Source: Urechidicola vernalis (GTDB taxonomy: Bacteria > Bacteroidota > Bacteroidia > Flavobacteriales > Flavobacteriaceae). Taken from it: DNA of 64,000 nucleotides. Both the position numbers and the translations under genes were made by a program. The stretch covers positions 1,054,001 through 1,118,000 of the forward strand of contig NZ_JAVRHV010000001.1 of assembly GCF_031846385.1 (NCBI RefSeq). The letters are read 5' to 3'. The first letter of the stretch is position 1. Each line of letters begins with the position of its first letter. The notes beneath the pieces are model-generated. The model was not told where the DNA came from. It saw nothing but the letters and a program-made list of their open reading frames with translations, and ran no database searches. Below are positions 34,524 to 44,868 of the stretch, in pieces.

Positions 34524-34790
34524 ATTTCACGTATTCTATAGTTTATTGAATCGTATAACTAAGTTTTAATCAGCCAAGCACTTCTATAGGTGTAAATATT
34601 ATTCAATATTCTAAAAAAGGCAAAAATACCGCATTAAAGATTCCTCTAGTATTATTACTTTTTAGCTGTTTTTATGCATATTAAACATCGCAATCGTTTA
34701 GATTCCTCAATATCCAACTCATTCCTTAATAGATTATCAATATACTTTAACTTTTAGTTAACATTCTTAACATTTTTTTAAGCTAAAAAC
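34524..34790. other. Intergenic region before the first susC promoter
   Basis: No credible gene. A 41-codon open stretch ending at 34684 lacks any ATG. The last part, from about 34760, contains CTTAAC and TTAAGCTAAAAA blocks that recur upstream of the third susC gene (about 44834-44867), so the upstream region is part of a duplicated control region. Confidence 0.5.
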
Positions 34791-34821
34791 TTGGTGCTTT
34801 AACATTATTTTAAGATTTTTG
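34791..34821 (+). promoter_or_regulatory. Putative promoter of susC pair 1
   Basis: TTG (34791-34793), 20 bases, then GATTTTTG (34814-34821), which is TAnnTTTG with the first T replaced. The same arrangement occurs before the third susC gene. The leader would be about 22 nt. Confidence 0.6.
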
Positions 34822-34848
34822 GCGCAATTAATTCAAATAATTATAATA

Positions 34849-37800
34849 ATGAAAACAAAGTTTAATGGAATTTTAACGCTTTTATTAGCGTTGGTTGTGC
34901 AAATAGCATTTGCACAGACAAAGACAATTTCTGGTACTGTTTCTGACGAAACAGGTCCATTACCAGGAGTTAGTGTTTTAGTTAAAGGTACCAACACAGG
35001 TACTGAAACAGATTTTGATGGTAACTATACTATCGAAGCTGCTGAAGGCGCAGTTCTTCAATTTAGTTTCGTAGGAATGGCATCACAAGAAATCACTGTT
35101 GGTGCTTCAAGCACTATCAATGTAACGATGGAAGCGGACAACGTACTTGACGAAGTAGTAATTACTGGTTTAGGTATTAAAAGAGAAAAGAAAGCCTTAG
35201 GGTATTCTCAACAGTCTGTTCAAGGTGAAGAGTTACAAAAAGGTAAGGATGTTGATGTTAACAACGCTTTAGCTGGTAAGGTTGCCGGTGTACAAATCGT
35301 TGGTAATTCAAGTACAACATTCGGAAACTCTCAAATTAAATTGAGAGGTGAAACTGGTGTTTTATACGTAGTTGATGGAGTTATCGTTTACGCCATTAGT
35401 GACATTAACACTGCTAACATTGCTGACATGTCTGTTTTAAAAGGTGCGTCTGCAACTGCAATTTATGGTCCTGATGGTCGTAATGGTGTAATTATCATTA
35501 CTACTAAGACAGCACAATCTGGAAAAGCGACATTCACTATTGATCAAGCAACTTCTATCAACCAAGTAGCTGCTGTTCCTGATTACCAAAATGAATATGG
35601 TGGTGGATATAGCCAATCATTTAACACATTCTCTTATGACCCTTCTCAAGATCCAGCTGATTGGGCTGCTTTTGATGGTCAACCTTACCCAGATTTTTGG
35701 GCAGATGAGTCTTGGGGACCTAGATTAGATGGTACTCCAGTTCGTCATTGGGATTCTTGGATTCCTGGAACTGATACATTCGGAGAATTAAGACCTTGGT
35801 CTCCAACTACAAGTGATGTTGAAGATTTCTACGACAAAGCAATTACTAATAATACGACACTTTCTTTTTCTAAAGGTGGTGAGGATTATAACATTAGAAC
35901 TTCGTTACAAAATATTTTCCAAGAAGGTATTGTACCGAATTCTCAACAAAAAACGACTAACTTTAACATGAATGTTAACTATGATCTTACTGACAAGTTA
36001 ACAGCTACGGCAATTGTAAACTACCAAGACCGATCTACGTTAAATAATCCAGATCAGAACTACGGTAACATTGGATCTAACATGAACCAATGGTGGCAAA
36101 GACAATTAAACATGGATCGTCTTAAGAATTACGAGCAAAACGGACAAATTGTTTCTTGGAACATTAGAGGTCCTCGTGATGCACGTCCTTTATATTGGGA
36201 TATGCCTTACTTCCATTCTTATGAAAACTTTAAGAATGACTACAAGAATGCTGCATACGGTAAATTTGCTTTAAACTATGAGTTTAATGAAAAGTTCAGT
36301 GCAGTTGCTGAAATGAGATCTACATTCAACTCTTATACTGGAGATGATAGATCTACAACTAAAAGTTTATTAGATCCAGCACGTTACTCTGAATACGCAA
36401 GCAACAATACGAAGTTACACTTCTTTGGAATGGCAAACTATAGTGACCAATTTTTGGACGGTGATTTAGATTTAGATGCTAGTATTGGTGGTGAAATTGT
36501 AAACAACGAGTACAAAACAATAAATGCTAGTACTTCAGGAGACCTAACGATCCCTGAATTTTACAACTTAGCAGGTTCTGCAAACCCGGTTTCTGCATCA
36601 TCTAGATTATCAGTTACTAAAACAAGAGGTGCTTTTGTTAAAGCTTCTGTTGGTTATAAAGGAATGGCATATTTAGATGGGTCTTTAAGAAATGACTGGT
36701 CTTCTACTGCTGCTCCAGATGATAACAAAGTTACATCTTGGGGACTTTCAGGATCTTTCATTTTAAGTAAAATCTTACCTCAAAATGATGTGTTAACTTT
36801 TGCTAAAATTAGAGCTGGTTATGCAAATGCTCCTTATTTCCCTGGTCCTTATCAAATTGGACAAACGTATTCTACAGGTAGTTTATACCAAGGAAACGGA
36901 ACTTTATACATTCCAAACACTCAAAACAATGAGTTGTTAATTGGTGGTACTAGAGGTGAATTTGAAGTTGGTGGTGAATTCAGATTATTTGGAAACAGAG
37001 TTAACTTAGATCTTACATACTTTAGCAGAAAAGATGAAGATTTACCTACACGTATTAACTTAGATGGTTCTACAGGATATACAGGAATTACTGTAAACTC
37101 TGGACAAACTACTTCTTCAGGTATTGAAGTTGCATTAAGTGGAACAGTTATTCAAGGAGAAGATTTCTCTTGGGACTTAGGTTTAAACTTAGGTACATTA
37201 GACAAAGTTGTTGATGCAATTTATACGAACCCTGATACAGGAGAAACTATTGATTCTTATGATATCAGTACGTATACTTCTAGTATGAGATTACAAGCTA
37301 ATGTTGGAGAATCTTACGGAGTATTTGTTGCTCGTGGATTTGCTAGACATACTGATGGAAGCTTAATCTTTACAAGCAGTGATAACTTTGCAAGAGAGTC
37401 TAATAAAGTTGTTGGACAATTATTACCAGATTTCACAGGAGGTATTACAACTACGTTTAGATACAAAAACTTAGATTTATTCTTAGGATTTGACGGACAA
37501 AGTGGAGGTAACTACTACTCAAGAACTGAAAGATATATTGATCACTCAGGTATTTCTGCAAAAACTGCAGGATTAAACGACAAAGGTAATCCTTTAAGAG
37601 ACCCTGTTGCTAATGGTGGTGGTATCCATATTGTTGGGGTATTACAAACAGGAACTGACGCTAACGGTGTTCCAATTTCTGATGGTACAGTAGTAGATAA
37701 ATATGTTGATCCACAAGATCACTTCTATTTAGGTAACTTAGGTAACATTTACGAAAATAACGTACATGATGCTAGTTATATTAAATTAAGAACTGTAAAG

Positions 37801-38013
37801 TTAAACTATAACTTTAAGAGTGATTTCGTAAATAGCATTGGAATGGAAGCAGCTTCTTTAGGTTTCTTCGCTAACAATGTTTGGTTAATTTATTCTGATT
37901 TACCATGGGTTGACCCTTCAGAATTAGAGAAGAGAAGTGGAGTAAACTGGGCTGAGAATGGTACTTTACCAATGACTTCTTCTTACGGTCTTAACTTAAA
38001 ATTAACATTTTAA
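34849..38013 (+). CDS. SusC/RagA family TonB-linked outer-membrane protein (pair 1)
   Basis: A 1,054-residue outer-membrane importer that uses TonB energy and a SusD lid. The start is the ATG at 34849 (MKTKFNGILTLLLALVVQIAFAQ, a signal peptide); a frame extending upstream to a TTG has no merit. A carboxypeptidase D-like beta domain follows (about 22-100, TGTETDFDGNYTIEAAEG), then the TonB box LDEVVITGLG, the plug with VLYVVDGV and SVLKGASATAIYGPDGRNGVI, and a barrel ending LNLKLTF. The GPDGRNG plug motif departs from the usual GSRGANG. Barrel segments such as the NQWWQRQ region and RPLYWDMPYF resemble those of pair 2. Substrate unknown. Confidence 0.93.
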   Translation: MKTKFNGILTLLLALVVQIAFAQTKTISGTVSDETGPLPGVSVLVKGTNTGTETDFDGNYTIEAAEGAVLQFSFVGMASQEITVGASSTINVTMEADNVLDEVVITGLGIKREKKALGYSQQSVQGEELQKGKDVDVNNALAGKVAGVQIVGNSSTTFGNSQIKLRGETGVLYVVDGVIVYAISDINTANIADMSVLKGASATAIYGPDGRNGVIIITTKTAQSGKATFTIDQATSINQVAAVPDYQNEYGGGYSQSFNTFSYDPSQDPADWAAFDGQPYPDFWADESWGPRLDGTPVRHWDSWIPGTDTFGELRPWSPTTSDVEDFYDKAITNNTTLSFSKGGEDYNIRTSLQNIFQEGIVPNSQQKTTNFNMNVNYDLTDKLTATAIVNYQDRSTLNNPDQNYGNIGSNMNQWWQRQLNMDRLKNYEQNGQIVSWNIRGPRDARPLYWDMPYFHSYENFKNDYKNAAYGKFALNYEFNEKFSAVAEMRSTFNSYTGDDRSTTKSLLDPARYSEYASNNTKLHFFGMANYSDQFLDGDLDLDASIGGEIVNNEYKTINASTSGDLTIPEFYNLAGSANPVSASSRLSVTKTRGAFVKASVGYKGMAYLDGSLRNDWSSTAAPDDNKVTSWGLSGSFILSKILPQNDVLTFAKIRAGYANAPYFPGPYQIGQTYSTGSLYQGNGTLYIPNTQNNELLIGGTRGEFEVGGEFRLFGNRVNLDLTYFSRKDEDLPTRINLDGSTGYTGITVNSGQTTSSGIEVALSGTVIQGEDFSWDLGLNLGTLDKVVDAIYTNPDTGETIDSYDISTYTSSMRLQANVGESYGVFVARGFARHTDGSLIFTSSDNFARESNKVVGQLLPDFTGGITTTFRYKNLDLFLGFDGQSGGNYYSRTERYIDHSGISAKTAGLNDKGNPLRDPVANGGGIHIVGVLQTGTDANGVPISDGTVVDKYVDPQDHFYLGNLGNIYENNVHDASYIKLRTVKLNYNFKSDFVNSIGMEAASLGFFANNVWLIYSDLPWVDPSELEKRSGVNWAENGTLPMTSSYGLNLKLTF

Positions 38014-38026
38014 AAATTAAAATAAA

Positions 38027-39475
38027 ATGAACAAAATATTTAAAAATATAGCGTTGTTTGTTGGTGGATCTTTAATTATCAGTTCTTGTGATACTGTTGA
38101 TTTTGGTAACACTAATAACAACCCAAATGAACCAACCGCTGCTGTTACGTCTCAATTATTGACTGGAGCACAAAGAACGGTTGGAACAATGTCAACTGAT
38201 TTGACGGGTATGTTTTACACGCAACAGTTAACAGACGGACAATATCCAGGAGAATCTAGATATGCAACTTTAACTGAAAGTTATAATGGCTATTTTACTG
38301 GACCAATTCAGAGTTTGAATGAAATCATCAAATTAAATACTGATGAGGAAACAAAAGGAACTGCGGGTCAATTTGGTGATAATGACAACCAAATTGCTGT
38401 AGCCATGATTATTAGAGCGCATATTTTGCACTTTATGACAGATCAATGGGGTGGATTACCTTGGGATGAAGCTTTCCAAGGGATTGACAACCCACAGCCT
38501 AAGTTTAATACACAACAAGAGTTATATGACTATATGTTTGATGATATCAATGTTGCTTTGAACAAAATTAATTCTGGTGCTGGACCTGCTGGTGATGTAA
38601 TTTTTGATGGAGACATGGCTCGTTGGACAACGTTTGCTAACTCATTAAAAATGACTATGGCATTAAGAATTTCTCATGTAAACCCTGCTTTAGCAAAAAC
38701 TCATTTCGAGGCTGCAGTAGGATCTGGTTCTCTTATTATGGATAATAGTGAGAATATTGAATTTTCTTATGGTGTAGATCCGCAAGATAGAAGTCAGTGG
38801 TATAATAGATTTGAAACTCGTGAAGATTTTATTATGGCTGCAACTACTGTTGAAGCTTTAAGAGCTAAAATGGATTACAGACTTTTAAAGTATGGTATTG
38901 ACGCTAGAGATTCAATTGCTGCTAATCCTACCTTCCCTAATATGGAAGATGCAGGAAAAGTTGGTGCTCCTCACGGTGAAGTAAATGGTAACGTACCAGA
39001 TTACTCTTTCCCTCCTGCTGTATTTATTTATGAGTTAGATACTCCTACAATGATTTATTCTGCTGCTCAAACGCAATTCGCATTAGCGGAAGCTGCAATG
39101 AACGGTTGGAATACTGGTGGAGTTACTCAGGACGCAGGTTATGCAAATGGAATCTCTGCTTCTATGAATTATTGGGGCGTTGGTGCAACTGAGCGTGATG
39201 CTTATATTGCAGCTAATCCTTTAACAGGTATTAACGATATCGCTTACGAAAAGTGGGTTGCTTTATACTTACAAGGTCAAGAAGCATGGTCTGAGTGGAG
39301 AAGATTGGATTACCCAGTTTTAGTTCCTTCTTCTAATGCTGCTGATGAAAGAATTCCAGTAAGACATGCATACGATGAATCTGTTGAAAATAATAACAAA
39401 GCAAACTATGATGAAATAGTTTCAAAACAAGGCCAAGACGACAACCATACGAAACTATGGTGGGACGTGAATTAA
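38027..39475 (+). CDS. SusD/RagB family nutrient-binding lipoprotein, SusD_2 type (pair 1)
   Basis: A 482-residue surface lipoprotein (LIISSCDTVDFG, lipid Cys near residue 20) that forms the lid on the SusC barrel. TNNNPNEPTAAVTSQLLTGAQ and the helical repeats (DQWGGLPWDEAFQ, ANSLKMTMALRISHVNP, QTQFALAEAAMNGW, KWVALYLQGQEAWSEWRRLDYP) match the SusD_2 branch rather than the classical starch SusD. It starts 13 bases after its susC and is followed by two terminators. Confidence 0.92.
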   Translation: MNKIFKNIALFVGGSLIISSCDTVDFGNTNNNPNEPTAAVTSQLLTGAQRTVGTMSTDLTGMFYTQQLTDGQYPGESRYATLTESYNGYFTGPIQSLNEIIKLNTDEETKGTAGQFGDNDNQIAVAMIIRAHILHFMTDQWGGLPWDEAFQGIDNPQPKFNTQQELYDYMFDDINVALNKINSGAGPAGDVIFDGDMARWTTFANSLKMTMALRISHVNPALAKTHFEAAVGSGSLIMDNSENIEFSYGVDPQDRSQWYNRFETREDFIMAATTVEALRAKMDYRLLKYGIDARDSIAANPTFPNMEDAGKVGAPHGEVNGNVPDYSFPPAVFIYELDTPTMIYSAAQTQFALAEAAMNGWNTGGVTQDAGYANGISASMNYWGVGATERDAYIAANPLTGINDIAYEKWVALYLQGQEAWSEWRRLDYPVLVPSSNAADERIPVRHAYDESVENNNKANYDEIVSKQGQDDNHTKLWWDVN

Positions 39476-39535
39476 TCAAATTATAATTGTTTTAGTTAAT
39501 CCAAAATACCAAAACCATTTATAATGGACTGGCCT

Positions 39536-39570
39536 AAGCCTCGGAAATTTAATTTTCCGGGGCTTTTTTC
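39536..39570 (+). terminator. Intrinsic terminator after susCD pair 1
   Basis: AAGCCTCGGAAA pairs with TTTCCGGGGCTT (one G-T pair), short AT loop, then a run of T. It lies 60 bases after the SusD stop. Confidence 0.85.
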
Positions 39571-39594
39571 ATCTATCATTTTAATACAAAAAGA

Positions 39595-39634
39595 GAAAAC
39601 CGAATAAAATTTAACATTTATTCGGTTTTTCCTT
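39595..39634 (+). terminator. Second terminator after susCD pair 1
   Basis: AAAACCGAATAAA / TTTATTCGGTTTT is a perfect 13-base stem with a 9-base loop, followed by TCCTTTTT. It directly backs up the first terminator. Confidence 0.75.
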
Positions 39635-39842
39635 TTTGAAACATAAATTAGATTTCTTGGCAAATCATAAACCCATTCTAAACAAACCATTTCAATCACA
39701 GCAATGCTTTAAAACTAATAATCTTACAATTATTCTGATCGAAAACCTTGTTAGATTATTAAATTCGCATTAAATATTCGTTAAAATTTAACTTTATTAA
39801 GCTTATTTATGTTAAAGTTTTTTTTTGCATAGTATAATTTAC

Positions 39843-39850
39843 CAATTTTG
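39843..39850 (+). promoter_or_regulatory. Possible -7 element for susC pair 2
   Basis: CAATTTTG, followed by GTCTTGGATTAA, aligns with the GA(C/T)TTTTG region before the other two susC genes. The -33 region is less clear than for those. Confidence 0.35.
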
Positions 39851-39878
39851 GTCTTGGATTAACTAAAATAATTATACA

Positions 39879-42800
39879 ATGAAAACAAGGTTAAAAGGAA
39901 TTTTAACGCTGTTAATGGCGTTTGTCGTGCACCTAACTTTTGCACAAACTAAAACTGTTACAGGAACAGTCACTGACGATTCGGGCCCATTACCCGGAGT
40001 TAGTGTTTTAATTAAAGGTACAACAACGGGTACCGAAACAGATTTTGATGGAAACTATAGTATTGAAGCCAGTGTAGGAGCTGTTCTTCAATTTAGTTTT
40101 GTAGGTATGGAGACTCTAGAACAAACCGTTGGAGAATCGAATACACTTAATGTTACAATGATTGCAGGAACTTTATTAGATGAAGTTGTTGTTACCGCTC
40201 TTGGTATATCAAGAGACAAAAAATCTTTAGGGTATTCTACACAAGAAGTCTCCGGAGATGAACTTACAAATGTACAAACCGACAATTTTGTAAATGGACT
40301 CTCTGGACGTGTTTCTGGTATTAACATTCAACAAAACACCAATATGGGTGGTTCTACAAATGTTATTATTAGAGGTAACACTTCGCTTGGTGGAGATAAC
40401 CAAGCGTTATTTGTGATTGATGGAGTTCCTATCAGTAACACAAATACAAATAATAGAAGTCAAGAGCAAGGAGGAGGAAACAGCTACGATTATGGTAATG
40501 CTGCTTCTGACATCAATCCTGAAGACATTGAATCTATTAATGTACTAAAAGGTGCTGCTGCCTCTGCCCTATACGGATCTAGAGCTGCTAATGGAGTTAT
40601 TATGATTACCACCAAAAAAGGTAAAAAAGCAGAAGGATTTGGAATAACCGTAAATTCAGGCTTTACTTTCGGTGTGGTTGATGAATCAACATTTGTAAAG
40701 TACCAAGATCAATATGGTGCCGGTTATGGCCCCTATTACGACGGACCAGGAAACCAATGGTATGTAGAAGATATTGATGGTGACGGCACAGGTGATCTAG
40801 TAGCTGGTCTTGGTGAAGATGCTTCTTACGGACCTGCATTTGACCCAAATCTATTTGTTTATCAATGGGATGCTTTTGATCCTGCCAATCCTAATTTTGG
40901 GCAGAGAACTCCTTGGGTAAATGCCAAGAACGGTCCTTTAGAATTTTTTGAAACTCCTACAACTTTTACAAATTCTATATCTCTAGACAGAGGTAGTGAT
41001 AAAGGATCTTTTAGATTGAATTACACAAACTTTGATCAATCAGGTTTATTACCTAATAGTTCTTTAAAGAAGCATAATTTTTCTATGGGTGCAAACTACA
41101 CCATCAACGAAAAATTGACCGTTTCGTCTTTTGCGAACTACATCAATACTAAAGGTCTAGGTAGAAACTCTACTGGATACAATGATAATTTAGTAGGTGG
41201 ATTTAAGCAATGGTGGCAAACAAATGTTGACATCAAACAACAACGAGACATCTATTTTCAAACCGGTCGAAATGTAACTTGGAATCCTACCTATGTAGAT
41301 GACTTAAATCCAATTTACTGGGATAACCCATATTGGACACGTTATGAAAACTATCAAAATGATAAAAGAGATCGTTTTATTGGGAATATTGCTTTGACAT
41401 ATGAAATAACTGATTGGTTAAATGTTATGGGACGTGTTGCTACGGATACTTATAGCGAAATTCAAGAAGAACGTAGAGCCGTAGGTTCTGTACCTTCTAG
41501 ATTTGGTATTGGTACTGCTGGTGGAGACGGAAGTATTCAAAGAAACGTTCAAGGTTCTGGATATGCTAGAAAAGACATTACCAGTTCTGAAACAAACTAT
41601 GATTTAATGTTAAATGTAGATAAAGATCTTACAGATGAATTAAATCTTAAGGCTATTTTAGGTACAAACATAAATAGGGTAAATTTCAGCAGTCTTTATA
41701 GTTCTACAAGTGGTGGCTTGGCTGTACCTGGAATTTATGCACTTCAAAATAGTGCTGGACCGCTACCATTACCAATCGAAACTGTTTGGAAAAATGGAGT
41801 TGATGGAATTTATGCGAGTGCATCATTCGGGTTTAAAAACACCTATTTCCTAGATGCAACAATAAGACGTGATAAAGCATCTATGCTACCAGAAAATAAT
41901 GACACCTTTTATTATCCTGGTGTTTCGACAGGAATCATCTTTAGTAACTTCATTGATGCAGATTGGCTAAGCTTTGGTAAGTTTAGAGCAAACTATGCTG
42001 AAGTTGGATCTGCAAGAAGAGGGCCTAATTTATTAGACGACACCTATAATATTAACATTCCAATTGGTGCGCCAAGTGCTACGGTATCAAATACCAAGAA
42101 CAATCCAGATCTTAAAAACGAAACTACAAAAAGTTACGAAGTTGGATTGGAAATGTCATTTTTACAAAGAAGACTTGGATTTGACTTTGCTTATTACAAA
42201 TCAAATTCCATAGATCAAATTACACCTGTAAGACTTTCGGAAGCAACTGGTTTCTTATACAAGATTGTGAACGCAGGAGAAATTGAAAACAATGGATTTG
42301 AAATTTCGGCTTTTGGTACTCCAATTAAAACCGAAGATTTTAGCTGGAATATAAATGTAAACTGGTCTAAAAACGAGAACGAAGTACTGTCTCTTGCTGA
42401 AGGCTTAGAAACTTTACAATTAGGATCGTTCCAAGGTGGTGTTACCATAAATGCACAAGTTGGTCAACCTTATGGTGTTATATATGGTACAGATTATACT
42501 TATTTAAATCCGGACAATCCAAAAGCAAGTGAAAGATTAATCGATCCGGATAGTGGTCAATATCTAAAAACTTCGACTTCGGACAACGTAATCGGAGATG
42601 CAAATCCTGATTGGCAAATGGGTATAAGTAATAGTTTCTCATATAAAAACTTTGCATTAAGCTTTTTAATTGATATAAAGAAAGGTGGAGAAATCTGGTC
42701 TTTAGATCAATATTACGGTTTAGCAACGGGATTACCTGAAGAAACGGCATTCACCAATGATTTAGGAAACCCAGTTAGAAATCCTATTACGGGAACTCCT

Positions 42801-43187
42801 GGAAACTACGGAGCAGATAGTGGTGGATTTATTAATACTGGAGTAAACCCTGATGGCTCTACAAACGAAACTAGAATTAGAGCAGATAGGTTCGGTGCCT
42901 TCGGGTATAGAAGAGGCCTACCAGATAAAGCATTCTCTTATGACGCAGGATATGTAAAACTTAGAGAAATAGCATTTACATACACACTTCCTTCAGAAAT
43001 TTTGGATAAAACTTTCTTAACAGGAGTGAGTATAAGCGCAGTAGGTTCTAACATTTGGATAATTGATAAGAGTTTACCACATGCCGATCCTGAATCTGGT
43101 TTAGGTGCAGGTAATTTACAAGGATACAGTGTTGGTTCTTTACCATCAACTAGAGACTTTGGAGCAAACCTTAAGTTACAATTTTAA
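39879..43187 (+). CDS. SusC/RagA family TonB-linked outer-membrane protein (pair 2)
   Basis: A 1,102-residue outer-membrane importer. The signal peptide is MKTRLKGILTLLMAFVVHLTFAQ, followed by the carboxypeptidase-like domain (TGTETDFDGNYSIEASVG), TonB box LDEVVVTALG, the plug with NQALFVIDGVPI and VLKGAAASALYGSRAANGVIMI, and a barrel ending in ANLKLQF. The plug carries the standard GSRAANG motif. It shares barrel features with pair 1, for example the KQWWQTN region and NPIYWDNPYW, so the two may be paralogues with different ligands. Confidence 0.94.
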   Translation: MKTRLKGILTLLMAFVVHLTFAQTKTVTGTVTDDSGPLPGVSVLIKGTTTGTETDFDGNYSIEASVGAVLQFSFVGMETLEQTVGESNTLNVTMIAGTLLDEVVVTALGISRDKKSLGYSTQEVSGDELTNVQTDNFVNGLSGRVSGINIQQNTNMGGSTNVIIRGNTSLGGDNQALFVIDGVPISNTNTNNRSQEQGGGNSYDYGNAASDINPEDIESINVLKGAAASALYGSRAANGVIMITTKKGKKAEGFGITVNSGFTFGVVDESTFVKYQDQYGAGYGPYYDGPGNQWYVEDIDGDGTGDLVAGLGEDASYGPAFDPNLFVYQWDAFDPANPNFGQRTPWVNAKNGPLEFFETPTTFTNSISLDRGSDKGSFRLNYTNFDQSGLLPNSSLKKHNFSMGANYTINEKLTVSSFANYINTKGLGRNSTGYNDNLVGGFKQWWQTNVDIKQQRDIYFQTGRNVTWNPTYVDDLNPIYWDNPYWTRYENYQNDKRDRFIGNIALTYEITDWLNVMGRVATDTYSEIQEERRAVGSVPSRFGIGTAGGDGSIQRNVQGSGYARKDITSSETNYDLMLNVDKDLTDELNLKAILGTNINRVNFSSLYSSTSGGLAVPGIYALQNSAGPLPLPIETVWKNGVDGIYASASFGFKNTYFLDATIRRDKASMLPENNDTFYYPGVSTGIIFSNFIDADWLSFGKFRANYAEVGSARRGPNLLDDTYNINIPIGAPSATVSNTKNNPDLKNETTKSYEVGLEMSFLQRRLGFDFAYYKSNSIDQITPVRLSEATGFLYKIVNAGEIENNGFEISAFGTPIKTEDFSWNINVNWSKNENEVLSLAEGLETLQLGSFQGGVTINAQVGQPYGVIYGTDYTYLNPDNPKASERLIDPDSGQYLKTSTSDNVIGDANPDWQMGISNSFSYKNFALSFLIDIKKGGEIWSLDQYYGLATGLPEETAFTNDLGNPVRNPITGTPGNYGADSGGFINTGVNPDGSTNETRIRADRFGAFGYRRGLPDKAFSYDAGYVKLREIAFTYTLPSEILDKTFLTGVSISAVGSNIWIIDKSLPHADPESGLGAGNLQGYSVGSLPSTRDFGANLKLQF

Positions 43188-43189
43188 AA

Positions 43190-44644
43190 ATGAAAAAAAT
43201 GAAAAAATTTATAGCACTGGCCTTCGGAGCATTACTTATAGTTTCTTGCTCTGACAACTTAGACGGCCTAAATGAGAATACTAAAAACCCATCGTTTGTA
43301 GCTGGCGAATCATTATTTACCGCGGCTCAAAAATCGTTGGTAGACCAAGTAGTAGATTTAAATGTAAACAATAACAATACAAAGTTATGGATGCAATACT
43401 TACAAGAATCTACATATACAGATGAAAGTAATTACGACCAGGTTACTAGGACCATACCAGAGCAGCAATGGAGTATTGGATATAGAGAAGTTTTAAGAGA
43501 TTTAAAAGAATCTCAAAAAGTAATCTCTGAAACTACCTATTCTGAAGCGGATGCGTTAAATACGAACAACAAGTTAATGATTATTGAAGTGTTAACAGTT
43601 TATACTTACGCTATGCAGGTGGAAATTTTTGGAGATGTTCCATATACTGAAGCGGTTAATATTGATATTTTAACTCCAAAGTATGATGATGCAGAAACCA
43701 TTTATAGAGATTTAATAAATCGTTTAAATACTGCCATAAATGGATTAGATGCTTCTAATGGAAGTTTTGGAGTTGCCGATAATATTTATGGTGGAGATGT
43801 TGCCTTATGGTTAAAGTTCTCAAATTCTTTAAAACTTAGAATGGGGCTTCTTATGGCAGACGTGGATAACGCTTTGGCACAAACAACTGTTGAAGCCGCT
43901 GTACCTGGCGTTTTAATGAGTAATGTTGACAACGCAAATTTCACATATTTATCGTCGCAGCCAAATACAAACCCTGTACATGCTAATGTAGTATTAAGCG
44001 GTCGTAACGATTTTGTAGCTGGTAAAACCATTATTGATTTTATGAATGCAACAGAGGATCCAAGAAGACCTCTTTGGTTTACAACTGTTAATGGTAATTA
44101 TATAGGAGGCGAAATTGGCTCCCCATCTACCTATAGCGCACACTCCCATTTATCCGATCAAGTAGTTGGAGCAACAGCAAATGGTGTAATGATGGATTAT
44201 GCCGAAGTTCAATTCTTGTTGGCAGAAGCAGCTGCTCGAGGATATAACACCGGAGATACACCAGCAAACCATCACGCGGCAGGAATTACTGCTTCTATGG
44301 AAGATTGGGGTGGATCTGCCGCTGATATCGCTACCTTTTTGGCAAGACCAGACGTAGACTATGCAACAGTTATTGCTAATAGCACAGCCACTACCCCTTG
44401 GAAAGAAGCAATTGGAAACCAAAAGTGGGTTGCTTTATTTAATAGAGGCCTAGAGTCTTGGATAAGTAAGAGAATGCTAGATTACCCTTTGTTAGCAGTA
44501 CCTACCGAAGCGGTTTCAGGATTCCCTAATAGATACACCTACCCTATTGTAGAGCAGACATTGAACGCTACAAACTATAATGATGCTGCTTCAGCCATTG
44601 GCGGAGATGCTGCAGAAACCAAATTATTCTGGGATATCAATTAA
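43190..44644 (+). CDS. SusD/RagB family nutrient-binding lipoprotein, SusD_2 type (pair 2)
   Basis: A 484-residue lipoprotein (ALLIVSCSDNLDG). NENTKNPSFVAGESLFTAAQ, DVPYTEAVNIDILTPKYDDAETIY, KFSNSLKLRMGLLMADVD, EVQFLLAEAAARGYNTGD and NQKWVALFNRGLESWISKRMLDYP place it with the SusD_2 group, like pair 1. It begins 2 bases after the susC stop. ATG is possible at 43190 or at 43199, three codons later. Confidence 0.92.
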   Translation: MKKMKKFIALAFGALLIVSCSDNLDGLNENTKNPSFVAGESLFTAAQKSLVDQVVDLNVNNNNTKLWMQYLQESTYTDESNYDQVTRTIPEQQWSIGYREVLRDLKESQKVISETTYSEADALNTNNKLMIIEVLTVYTYAMQVEIFGDVPYTEAVNIDILTPKYDDAETIYRDLINRLNTAINGLDASNGSFGVADNIYGGDVALWLKFSNSLKLRMGLLMADVDNALAQTTVEAAVPGVLMSNVDNANFTYLSSQPNTNPVHANVVLSGRNDFVAGKTIIDFMNATEDPRRPLWFTTVNGNYIGGEIGSPSTYSAHSHLSDQVVGATANGVMMDYAEVQFLLAEAAARGYNTGDTPANHHAAGITASMEDWGGSAADIATFLARPDVDYATVIANSTATTPWKEAIGNQKWVALFNRGLESWISKRMLDYPLLAVPTEAVSGFPNRYTYPIVEQTLNATNYNDAASAIGGDAAETKLFWDIN

Positions 44645-44665
44645 TTTTGCGTTGATATTAATTAT

Positions 44666-44696
44666 AAAAGAGGTGAATTTATTCACCTCTTTTTTA
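44666..44696 (+). terminator. Intrinsic terminator after susCD pair 2
   Basis: AAAAGAGGTGAAT / ATTCACCTCTTTT with a two-base loop, then TT. It lies 21 bases after the stop. Confidence 0.87.
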
Positions 44697-44868
44697 TGCA
44701 ATATTGATTTATTTTACATTTTTATATTCTTAGAACCAATAAATTATCATATCTATAACTTTTGTTCTGTTTCTCTAAATTATTTTTTTTTTAATGACTA
44801 AATAATGCATTATAAACAAAATCATTTAAGAAAATCTTAACTATTTTAACATATTTTAAGCTAAAAAG

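Larger units (their letters stand above)
39476..39878. other. Intergenic region between susCD pairs 1 and 2
   Basis: 403 bases without a gene. It holds two tandem terminators (39536-39570 and 39595-39634) and, at its end, the susC2 leader. The middle, about 39635-39780, shows nothing I can name. Confidence 0.6.

Noticed and set aside
34559..34684. A 41-codon open stretch with a hydrophobic end (IPLVLLLFSCFYAY) before the first susC gene
   Set aside because: No ATG, GTG or TTG start in a sensible position, a stop directly upstream, and no recognised similarity. Too short and too AT-rich to claim.
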